Positions 1 through 5,760 of a DNA stretch of 13,543 nt are shown here, piece by piece. The position numbers and the translations under genes were made by a program. The first letter of the stretch is position 1. Every line of letters starts with the position of its first letter. The notes beneath the pieces are model-generated. The model was not told where the DNA came from. It did not search any database and saw nothing but the letters and a program-made list of their open reading frames with translations. The stretch spans positions 1 through 13,543 of the forward strand of contig JAKOWQ010000337.1 in assembly GCA_029781465.1 (NCBI GenBank), read 5' to 3'. This DNA is from Pseudomonadota bacterium. GTDB taxonomy: Bacteria > Pseudomonadota > Alphaproteobacteria > Sphingomonadales > Sphingomonadaceae.

Positions 1-1
1 C

Positions 2-2008
2 GGCGATGCAGAAATCGTGGTAACCGGATCGCTCAAGACCGCGCGCCAGGATGTCCTTTCGGGCGTCGCCGTGCTCAGCGCGGAGCAACTGACTGAGTCC
101 ATCCGTCCTTCGATCGGCGATACTCTGGCACATACCGCAGGCGTAACCGCGACCACTTTTGGTCCCAGCGCATCGCGCCCGGTGCTGCGCGGTCTGCAGG
201 GTGAGCGGGTCAAGGTTCTGACCAACGGAATTGGTTCGATCGACGTTTCCAACACTTCGGTGGACCATGCCCCGGCAGTCAATCCTCTGCTCGCCGAGCG
301 GATCGAGGTGCTGCGCGGCCCGCAATCGCTGCTCTACGGGTCCGCCGCAATTGGCGGGGTGGTCAATGTGATCGACAAGCGCATTCCCGCCAGCGTCCCC
401 GATGAGCCGATCCATCTCAACGCAATGGCGAGCTATGCTTCCGCCGCCGATGAGCGCAACCTGGCCGCATCCGCCGAGGTTCCGCTGGGCGGGGGCTGGG
501 TTGCCCATGCCGATGGCAGTTGGGCCAGGAGCGACGATCTGCGGATCGGCGGTTACGCGCTGACCGGCGCGCTGCGCGCGGAGGCCTTGGCGTCGAGTCT
601 TTTGCCGCCCGATCCCGATGCCGATCCCGAGATCGACTTTGCCGCCAACGCGGCAATTCATGGCCGGCTTCCCAATACCGCGAGCAAGACCTGGTCGGTC
701 GGGGCGGGGCTGTCCTACATCAACGATGGTGGGAGCATCGGGGTCGCCTACAGCCACTTCGACAGCCTCTATGGCGTTCCTTTGCGGCTGGCGACCTTGC
801 CGGGGCAGGGGCAGGAAGCGCCGCGCTTGCAGATCCGTCAGGACCGTATCGACGCCAAGGCTGAACTGGTTTTTGACGGCGGCCTGCTCGATCGCGCGAC
901 CTTCCGCTACGCCTATGGGGACTACACCCATTTCGAGCTTGGCGAGGATGGTTCGATCGGAACCACTTTCCTCGACCAGGGCATGGAAGGCCGGCTCGAG
1001 CTGGTTCAGGCGGAAAGCGGTGACTGGACCGGGACGAGCGGCCTCCAGTTCGTCAACCGCAGCTTCAACGTGATCGGAGACGAGGCATTCCTGCCCCGCA
1101 ACACCACCTCCCAGTTCGGCATCTTTACCGTCCAGCAGTACGATCCCGGTCCGTGGAAGCTTGAAGCAGGCGCGCGCTGGGAGCACTCGGCGGTCAGTGC
1201 GCTGCCCGATCCATCGCAGCCTCAGTTCTACGACGGAACGGTCGCCTTTGATGCATTTTCAGCGTCGCTGGGCGGTGGCTACCGATTGACCCCGGACTGG
1301 CTGCTGGGCCTGAACCTGTCCCGCGCCGAGCGCGCGCCTGCGGCCGAAGAGCTGTTTGCCGACGGACCGCATGCCGGGACCGAGGCATTCGAGATTGGCA
1401 ATCCCGCATTGAAAAAGGAAATTGCCTGGAGCCTTGAAGCGATCCTGCGCGGCAGCGGCAGCAATTTCTCTTTCGAGGCTTCGCTCTACCACAGCTGGTT
1501 CGGCAACTTCGTCTACGAGGACCGAACCGGCGCCTACGAGGATGGCTTGCCAGTCTACCAGGTCCGCCAGGCCGATGCCCGGCTTTACGGTTTCGAGGTC
1601 CAGGGCAAGGTGGTTCTGGCCAGGCCAGGGCTCTGGACGATCTCTGCTGACGCTCTTGCAGACTACGTCCACGCAACCATCGCCGGTGCCGGTCCGGCTC
1701 CGCGTATTCCGCCGCTGCGGGTGATGGGCGGACTGCGGGCCGAATCCGCCAAATACGATCTGGGTGTCGAGGTAGAGCGGGTAACCCCGCAGAACCGCAC
1801 TGCGGCTTTCGAGACGGCGACCGCAGGATACACCATGGTCAACGCTCAGCTATCCTGGCGGCCCTGGGGGCGTGAGCGTCCGCTGGCGATTTCGCTTTCG
1901 GCGAACAACCTGTTCAATGTCGAGGCGCGCCGGCACGCGTCCTACCTCAAGGACTACGCGCCCCTTGCCGGGCGCGACATTCGCATCACCGCGCGACTGG
2001 AGATCTGA
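2..2008 (+). CDS. TonB-dependent outer-membrane receptor (ZnuD-like), 5' partial
   Basis: This is an outer-membrane TonB-dependent transporter that would move a scarce ligand, such as a metal or metal chelate, into the periplasm using TonB/ExbBD energy. The reading frame is open from base 2, and the first visible residues, GDAEIVVTGS, look like the TonB-box region, so the signal peptide and true start lie upstream. A GTG at 17 is in frame but not a credible start. Counting from that GTG, the plug domain spans about residues 15-125, with the typical RIEVLRGPQSLLYG motif at 95-108. The rest is a beta barrel ending in an NLFN segment and ARLEI; the last residue is Ile rather than the usual aromatic. 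The plug (RGLQGERVKVL, then SVDHAPAVNP) and the late SYLKDYAPLAGR segment recall Neisseria ZnuD, a zinc/heme receptor. I see no His-rich loop, so the substrate is uncertain. It converges on zapE with 3 bp between stop codons and no visible terminator. Confidence 0.93.
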   Translation, partial: GDAEIVVTGSLKTARQDVLSGVAVLSAEQLTESIRPSIGDTLAHTAGVTATTFGPSASRPVLRGLQGERVKVLTNGIGSIDVSNTSVDHAPAVNPLLAERIEVLRGPQSLLYGSAAIGGVVNVIDKRIPASVPDEPIHLNAMASYASAADERNLAASAEVPLGGGWVAHADGSWARSDDLRIGGYALTGALRAEALASSLLPPDPDADPEIDFAANAAIHGRLPNTASKTWSVGAGLSYINDGGSIGVAYSHFDSLYGVPLRLATLPGQGQEAPRLQIRQDRIDAKAELVFDGGLLDRATFRYAYGDYTHFELGEDGSIGTTFLDQGMEGRLELVQAESGDWTGTSGLQFVNRSFNVIGDEAFLPRNTTSQFGIFTVQQYDPGPWKLEAGARWEHSAVSALPDPSQPQFYDGTVAFDAFSASLGGGYRLTPDWLLGLNLSRAERAPAAEELFADGPHAGTEAFEIGNPALKKEIAWSLEAILRGSGSNFSFEASLYHSWFGNFVYEDRTGAYEDGLPVYQVRQADARLYGFEVQGKVVLARPGLWTISADALADYVHATIAGAGPAPRIPPLRVMGGLRAESAKYDLGVEVERVTPQNRTAAFETATAGYTMVNAQLSWRPWGRERPLAISLSANNLFNVEARRHASYLKDYAPLAGRDIRITARLEI

Positions 2009-2011
2009 CGG

Positions 2012-3124
2012 TCATTCCTCGCCGTGACCGGCGGCGAGGTAATCCTCGCTCTGCATCTCCTTGAGCCGGCTGATCGTGCGGTCGAATTCGAAGCGGCCGT
2101 CGCCGCTTTCATAGAGTTCTTCCGGCTCGGCCGCGGCAGTGACCAGCAATTTGACCCGGTGTTCGTAGAGCGCATCGATCAGCGTAACGAAGCGAGCGGC
2201 TTCGTTGCGGTTTTCCGGGCCCATGCGCGGGATGCCGACCAGGATCACGGTGTGATAGGTCTGGGCGACTGCCAGGTAGTCCGGTGCGCCGCGCGCTTCG
2301 CCGCACAGCTTTCTGAAGCTGAAAACGGCCACGCCCTTGAGGCTCTTGGGAACGTGGAGAATACGCCCGCCGCCGACGTCGAGCTCGGCGCTGGGGACAT
2401 GTGCGCTGTCCTCAGGGGCAAAGTCGGTCAGGCGGAAAAACGCCTCGCGCACTTGCGCCGTGGCGGCATCGCCCAGCGGGGTGTGCCAGGTGTCCATCCC
2501 CGCCAGCCGCTCCAGCCGGTAGTCGACCGGGCCGTTGAGCGCCAGCACGTCAAGCTCGCGCTCGATCAGAGCGATGAAGGGCAGGAAGTGCTCTCGGTTG
2601 AGCCCGTCCTTGTAGAGCTCGGACGGCGCGCGGTTGGAGGTGGTGACCACCGTTACCCCGTGGCCCTCGATCAGTGCGGTGAACAGGCGGCTCATGATCA
2701 TTGCGTCAGCGGAATTGTTGACCACCATCTCATCGAAGGCGAGCACCCGCAGCCCTTGGGCGAGGGCCGCGGCGACCGGCGGGATCGGGTCGCCACTCTC
2801 ATTTTTCCGCGCTTCGCGCAGGCGGGCGTGGACTTCGATCATGAAGGCATGGAAATGGACCCGGCGCTTTTCGCGAATGGTCAGGCGTTCGTGGAACAGG
2901 TCCATCAACATCGATTTGCCGCGTCCGACCCCGCCCCAGAGGTAAAGACCGCGCGGGGGCGACGGCTTGGCGCCGAATACTTTGCCAAGGAAACCGGATT
3001 GCTTCGGAGCCTCTAGTGACTGCTGGAGGCGTTCGAGCCGCTCGGCCGCACTGCGTTGCTCGGGATCGGGTTGCAGCTCGCCCGCTGCCACCAGCTCTTC
3101 ATAGCGCGCGAGGATGCTGGTCAT
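2012..3124 (-). CDS. zapE: AFG1/ZapE family P-loop ATPase
   Basis: This is a 370-residue AFG1-like ATPase. E. coli ZapE associates with the Z-ring, and mitochondrial AFG1/LACE1 helps turn over respiratory-chain subunits. The Walker A motif GGVGRGKS is at residues 64-71, inside the family signature GLYLWGGVGRGKSMLMD. Walker B VLAFDE is at 127-132, followed by the family-typical NNSADAMIMSRLF. A sensor-like TTSNRAPSELY segment is at about 161-171, and the GLNREHFLPFI signature follows. Length matches the family. The ATG start (3122-3124) overlaps the thioesterase stop in an ATGA arrangement, which points to translational coupling. It is the last gene of the sdhB - thioesterase - zapE cluster. 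The mitochondrial AFG1 link to respiratory complexes fits its position beside sdhB, but that functional link is inference. It is not annotated as a heat-shock or protease component because no protease domain is present. Confidence 0.95.
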   Translation of the reverse strand: MTSILARYEELVAAGELQPDPEQRSAAERLERLQQSLEAPKQSGFLGKVFGAKPSPPRGLYLWGGVGRGKSMLMDLFHERLTIREKRRVHFHAFMIEVHARLREARKNESGDPIPPVAAALAQGLRVLAFDEMVVNNSADAMIMSRLFTALIEGHGVTVVTTSNRAPSELYKDGLNREHFLPFIALIERELDVLALNGPVDYRLERLAGMDTWHTPLGDAATAQVREAFFRLTDFAPEDSAHVPSAELDVGGGRILHVPKSLKGVAVFSFRKLCGEARGAPDYLAVAQTYHTVILVGIPRMGPENRNEAARFVTLIDALYEHRVKLLVTAAAEPEELYESGDGRFEFDRTISRLKEMQSEDYLAAGHGEE

Positions 3125-3585
3125 TTGCCCGAAGGCTTGCGCACGATCCCCGAGAACGAGGCAACCAGGTGGCTGTCGTCCTCACCCTGAACCACGGTGC
3201 CGCGCATGAACACCAGCTTGCGGGTCTCTCGCATCACTTCAACCAATGCGTCAAGCGGGCGCTCGAGCTTGCCCGCGCCGATGAACTGGCTGGAGAGCTC
3301 AAGCGTTACCGACCCGGCGGCATCGCCTTCGAGCAATGTGCGCATCGCCGCGAACAGCGAGATGTCGATCAGCGCCAGCGTGACCGCGCCGTGGACCATA
3401 TCGAGCAGGTTGGAATGCTTGAGCTGCGGGAACATCCGCAGACGGCAACGCCCATCGGCCTCGGCCCGGACCAGCATCTTGCCCATGGTCTGGGCGTTGA
3501 AGCGGGTTTCGTCGGCCAGCTCCCAGCGATGCCAGCCCGGATTGGCTGGATCGGGTTCGTAGATGAAGCCCTTGGTCGCGCCCAC
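3121..3585 (-). CDS. PaaI-family hotdog-fold thioesterase, GTG start
   Basis: This is a 154-residue predicted acyl-CoA thioesterase of the PaaI/hotdog superfamily, probably cytoplasmic. The pattern is right for the family: HSN at residues 57-59, a central helix with HG at 65-66 and D74, then a SVTLELSSQFIGAG strand typical of the PaaI group. The start is GTG (3583-3585), immediately after and in frame with the sdhB TAA stop (3586-3588). The first in-frame Met is residue 34, which would remove the N-terminal EPDPANPGW segment I remember as typical of sphingomonad homologues, so GTG is preferred. No good Shine-Dalgarno is visible, and initiation probably relies on ribosomes finishing sdhB. The 3' end overlaps zapE by 4 bp. 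The substrate is unknown. Its place between sdhB and zapE suggests a housekeeping job linked to central metabolism, which is inference. Confidence 0.88.
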   Translation of the reverse strand: MGATKGFIYEPDPANPGWHRWELADETRFNAQTMGKMLVRAEADGRCRLRMFPQLKHSNLLDMVHGAVTLALIDISLFAAMRTLLEGDAAGSVTLELSSQFIGAGKLERPLDALVEVMRETRKLVFMRGTVVQGEDDSHLVASFSGIVRKPSGK

Positions 3586-4368
3586 TTAGATGTGCCGTTC
3601 GGCCTGCATCTTCTTGATTTCGGCAATCGCCCGCGCCGGGCTGAGGCCCTTGGGACAGACATTGGCGCAGTTCATGATCGTATGGCAGCGATAGAGCCGG
3701 AAGGGATCTTCCAGCTCGTCGAGCCGCTCACCGGTCATCTCGTCGCGGCTGTCGGCCAGCCAGCGATAGGCTTGCAGCAGGATCGCCGGGCCCAGGAACT
3801 TGTCCGAATTCCACCAGTAGCTGGGGCACGAGGTGGAGCAGCAGGCGCACAGGATGCACTCGTAAAGGCCGTCCAGCTTCTCGCGCTGTTCGGGGCTTTG
3901 CAGGCGCTCCTTGCCCGATGGCGTGGTGCTGACCGTCTGAAGCCAGGGTCGGATCGAGGCGTACTGGGCATAGAAATGAGTGAAATCGGGAACCAGATCC
4001 TTGATCACTTCCATGTGCGGTAGCGGGGTGATGCGCACATCGCCTTGCAGATCCTCGATCGCCATGGTGCAGGCCAGGCCGTTGCGCCCGTTCATGTTCA
4101 TCGCGCAGGATCCGCAGATCCCCTCACGGCATGAACGCCGAAAAGTAAGCGTCGGATCCATTTCCGACTTCATCTTGATCAGCGCGTCGAGCACCATCGG
4201 CCCGCATGTGTCGAGATCGATCTCGAAGGTGTCATAACGCGGGTTTTCGCCCGAATCCGGATCGTAGCGATAGACTGTGAACTTCCTCACCCGCGTGGCG
4301 CCCGGTGCGGCGTGGTGCCGGCCGTTGCGGTTGACCTTGCTGTTGGCCGGGAGAGTGAAGCTCGCCAT
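3586..4368 (-). CDS. sdhB: Succinate dehydrogenase iron-sulfur subunit
   Basis: This is the iron-sulfur subunit of complex II. It carries electrons from the SdhA flavin to quinone at the inner membrane and links the TCA cycle to respiration. With the ATG at 4366-4368 it has 260 residues, the usual size. The [2Fe-2S] ligands are C80, C85, C88 and C100 (motif SCREGICGSC). The [4Fe-4S] ligands are C171, C174, C177 and C238, and the [3Fe-4S] ligands are C181, C228 and C234. The cysteine spacing equals that of E. coli SdhB, shifted by 22. The frame is open up to an ATG at 4470, but that would add 34 residues with no family likeness and would overlap the upstream stop. The 4368 start has an AGGA six bases upstream. 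sdhC, sdhD and sdhA are not adjacent: upstream is a LuxR-type gene, so sdhB probably has its own promoter or reads through from that gene. Confidence 0.97.
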   Translation of the reverse strand: MASFTLPANSKVNRNGRHHAAPGATRVRKFTVYRYDPDSGENPRYDTFEIDLDTCGPMVLDALIKMKSEMDPTLTFRRSCREGICGSCAMNMNGRNGLACTMAIEDLQGDVRITPLPHMEVIKDLVPDFTHFYAQYASIRPWLQTVSTTPSGKERLQSPEQREKLDGLYECILCACCSTSCPSYWWNSDKFLGPAILLQAYRWLADSRDEMTGERLDELEDPFRLYRCHTIMNCANVCPKGLSPARAIAEIKKMQAERHI

Positions 4369-4374
4369 GCGTGA

Positions 4375-4378
4375 TCCT
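4375..4378 (-). promoter_or_regulatory. Shine-Dalgarno of sdhB (decides the start)
   Basis: On the minus strand the sequence ACAGGATCACGC precedes the ATG at 4368. The AGGA core sits six bases before the start and supports this internal ATG over the in-frame ATG at 4470. Confidence 0.65.
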
Positions 4379-4427
4379 GTATCGCTGCGCGGTGTCGGTG
4401 CCGCCTTTGGCGCTTCTCTAGCGATTA

Positions 4428-4448
4428 AGCCGCTGGGAGCAAGCGGCT
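4428..4448 (-). terminator. Weak hairpin between the HTH gene and sdhB
   Basis: A perfect 7-bp inverted repeat (AGCCGCT / AGCGGCT) with a 7-nt loop lies 12 bp downstream of the HTH gene stop. In the minus direction it is followed by TAATCG, not by a T-run, so at best it is a weak or factor-dependent terminator or an mRNA 3'-end stabiliser. In the plus direction a run of five T (4456-4460) follows after a short gap, but no plus-strand gene reads into it. It may equally be the region in front of a separate sdhB promoter. Confidence 0.3.
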
Positions 4449-4459
4449 GGCGCAATTTT

Positions 4460-4996
4460 TCATCCCGCAATGGTCGAGGGAATGAACAGTTCGGTTATCG
4501 CGGCAGCCAATGTCATTCCCGCAAGCACCAGTGCAAGAATGACGTCACCTCGCGCGAAGACCGTCGGGCGGTCTTCGCGCGAGAGCCAGGCCGCGTTGCG
4601 GCCAAAGATGATCGCGGAAAGCTGCGACCCATTCCGTCCTCCCTTCCGGCTCAGTGGCGACCCGTCGTCAGGAGCGGAAGGAATGCCTTCCACACCGCTT
4701 TCCTTGTCGGTTGACGGCAAACGGGGAACCTGAATTTTTTGCCATGCCTGGCCAAAAGCGGCTCCCGACCGCGGGGAAATGTCCTCCTGCCGGAACAGGC
4801 GGGCAAGCTCACCACGCGGAATCCCGCCCAGCTTGGTCCGGACGCCTTCGATCCTTTGGTTGACCGCCGATTCCGAAATGCCGAGCCGGCCGGCAATCTC
4901 CTTGCTGGTGCGATTGTCCGCGACGAGGGCCAGCACTTCGCGCTGTTTGGGCGTGAGTTGGCGGAGCAGGGCGGATTTCGGATCGGTGTGCAGCAT
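4460..4996 (-). CDS. LuxR-type HTH protein with C-terminal membrane segment
   Basis: This is a 178-residue putative membrane-anchored DNA-binding regulator. Residues 12-67 form a LuxR/GerE-type helix-turn-helix: LTPKQREVLALV opens the domain, then SKEIAGRLGISESAVNQRI is the recognition region, then VRTKLG. No receiver, PAS or autoinducer-binding domain is present; the HTH is at the extreme N-terminus. Residues 75-135 look like a flexible linker rich in Ser, Pro, Gly and Arg. Residues 151-171 (VILALVLAGMTLAAAI...) form one hydrophobic helix, leaving only about seven residues beyond it. This HTH-linker-membrane layout recurs in sphingomonads as far as I recall, with unknown targets. The ATG at 4994-4996 has no strong Shine-Dalgarno. 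It is divergent from the methyltransferase (131 bp apart) and 91 bp upstream of sdhB. A 15-bp perfect inverted repeat lies inside the gene (4549-4583). Confidence 0.82.
   Translation of the reverse strand: MLHTDPKSALLRQLTPKQREVLALVADNRTSKEIAGRLGISESAVNQRIEGVRTKLGGIPRGELARLFRQEDISPRSGAAFGQAWQKIQVPRLPSTDKESGVEGIPSAPDDGSPLSRKGGRNGSQLSAIIFGRNAAWLSREDRPTVFARGDVILALVLAGMTLAAAITELFIPSTIAG
4549..4583. repeat. Perfect 15-bp inverted repeat inside the HTH gene
   Basis: CTCGCGCGAAGACCG (4549-4563) and its exact reverse complement (4569-4583) flank a 5-base loop, TCGGG. The repeat lies in codons 138-150 of the HTH gene, just before the membrane-segment codons. No T-run follows on either strand, so it is not a standard intrinsic terminator. 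Confidence 0.85.
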
Positions 4997-5114
4997 TGAG
5001 GTCGTCGTGCCTGGTTAGCCTTGTTCTGGGCCAGGAGCAATCTCTGCCGAAGCGAGAATGGTGCTTTCGTCGGGATGGTTCTGTGGCATCATCCCTGCGC
5101 ATCAAAGCCGGGAA

Positions 5115-5120
5115 GAGGGA
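5115..5120 (+). promoter_or_regulatory. Shine-Dalgarno of the methyltransferase (decides the start)
   Basis: GAGGGA lies seven bases before the ATG at 5128 and supports that start over the earlier in-frame ATG at 4996, which would start opposite the HTH gene's own start codon. Confidence 0.6.
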
Positions 5121-5127
5121 ATCGGGA

Positions 5128-5760
5128 ATGGGTATCGCCAGTTGGTATGAGGAACATGTCGTCCCGCGCTTCATCAAATGCGCCTGTTCTTCGCCGGCGA
5201 TCGCCAAGGCACGCGAAAAGGTGGTGCCTCTAGCGAGCGGCGCGGTGTTCGAGATCGGATGCGGGGGCGGCATCAACCAGGGGTTCTACGATCCGTCGCT
5301 GGTGACCGGCTATGCCGGGCTCGATCCTTCGGCCAAGGGCCTTGAATATGCGCGCGCCGAAGCAGAGCGGCGCGGATTGCGGGCCGATATCCGCCAGGGC
5401 TTCGGAGAGGATATCCCGTTTGGCGATGAAAGCTTCGACACCGTGGTTTGCACCTTTACCCTTTGCTCGGTTGGCGATCAGGCTCAGACGATCCGCGAAC
5501 TGCGCCGCATTCTGAAGCCGGGCGGAAGGCTGCTGTTTGCCGAACATGGTCGCGCGCCCGATGCTTCGGTGCGGAAATGGCAAGACCGGATCGAGCCGGT
5601 CTGGAAGCGCCTCGCCGGGGGCTGTCACCTGACCCGTCCGATCTCGAGCGAAATCGTCTCAGGTGGTTTCTCTATCGGTACCCACGGTGAACGCTATGCA
5701 CCCAAGACGCCGCGCTGGGCCGGGTGGATGGAGTGGGGCGAAGCGGTGAAACCGCTCTAG
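5128..5760 (+). CDS. Class I SAM-dependent methyltransferase (METTL7/UbiE-like)
   Basis: This is a 210-residue predicted S-adenosylmethionine-dependent methyltransferase. Motif I is FEIGCGGG at residues 41-48. The acidic residue that contacts the SAM ribose is probably D66 in GLDPS. FDTVVCTFTLCSV follows at 103-115 and LKPGGRLLFAEHG at 129-141. The order and wording, including the N-terminal WYEEHVVPRFIKCAC, CTFTLCSV, EHGRAPD and GGCHLTR, resemble bacterial relatives of animal METTL7 (TMT1) thiol methyltransferases more than ubiquinone-pathway UbiE. The substrate is not determined by the sequence. The N-terminus is not a clear signal peptide. ATG 5128 has a good GAGGGA ribosome site; the frame extends back to 4996, but that extension is not protein-like. 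It converges on the metallohydrolase and both stops share CTAG at 5757-5760. Confidence 0.88.
   Translation: MGIASWYEEHVVPRFIKCACSSPAIAKAREKVVPLASGAVFEIGCGGGINQGFYDPSLVTGYAGLDPSAKGLEYARAEAERRGLRADIRQGFGEDIPFGDESFDTVVCTFTLCSVGDQAQTIRELRRILKPGGRLLFAEHGRAPDASVRKWQDRIEPVWKRLAGGCHLTRPISSEIVSGGFSIGTHGERYAPKTPRWAGWMEWGEAVKPL

Noticed and set aside
2024..3016. 330-codon open frame on the plus strand, opposite zapE
   Set aside because: It is an antisense shadow; the ZapE Walker motifs and family signatures on the minus strand account for the whole interval.
3016..4023. 335-codon open frame on the plus strand, opposite the thioesterase and sdhB
   Set aside because: It is an antisense shadow crossing two genes with clear family motifs, and its translation has no recognisable domain.
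4369..4470. Upstream extension of sdhB to the ATG at 4470
   Set aside because: It adds 34 residues unlike SdhB, overlaps the HTH gene's stop region, and the ATG at 4368 has a proper ribosome site and gives the usual 260-residue length.
4549..4583. Inverted repeat as an intrinsic transcription terminator
   Set aside because: No T-run follows the stem on either strand and it lies well inside a coding frame whose downstream part encodes a convincing membrane helix.
4996..5127. Upstream extension of the methyltransferase to the ATG at 4996
   Set aside because: The added 44 residues are not protein-like and the start would coincide with the divergent gene's start. The 5128 start has a good Shine-Dalgarno and begins the known family N-terminus.
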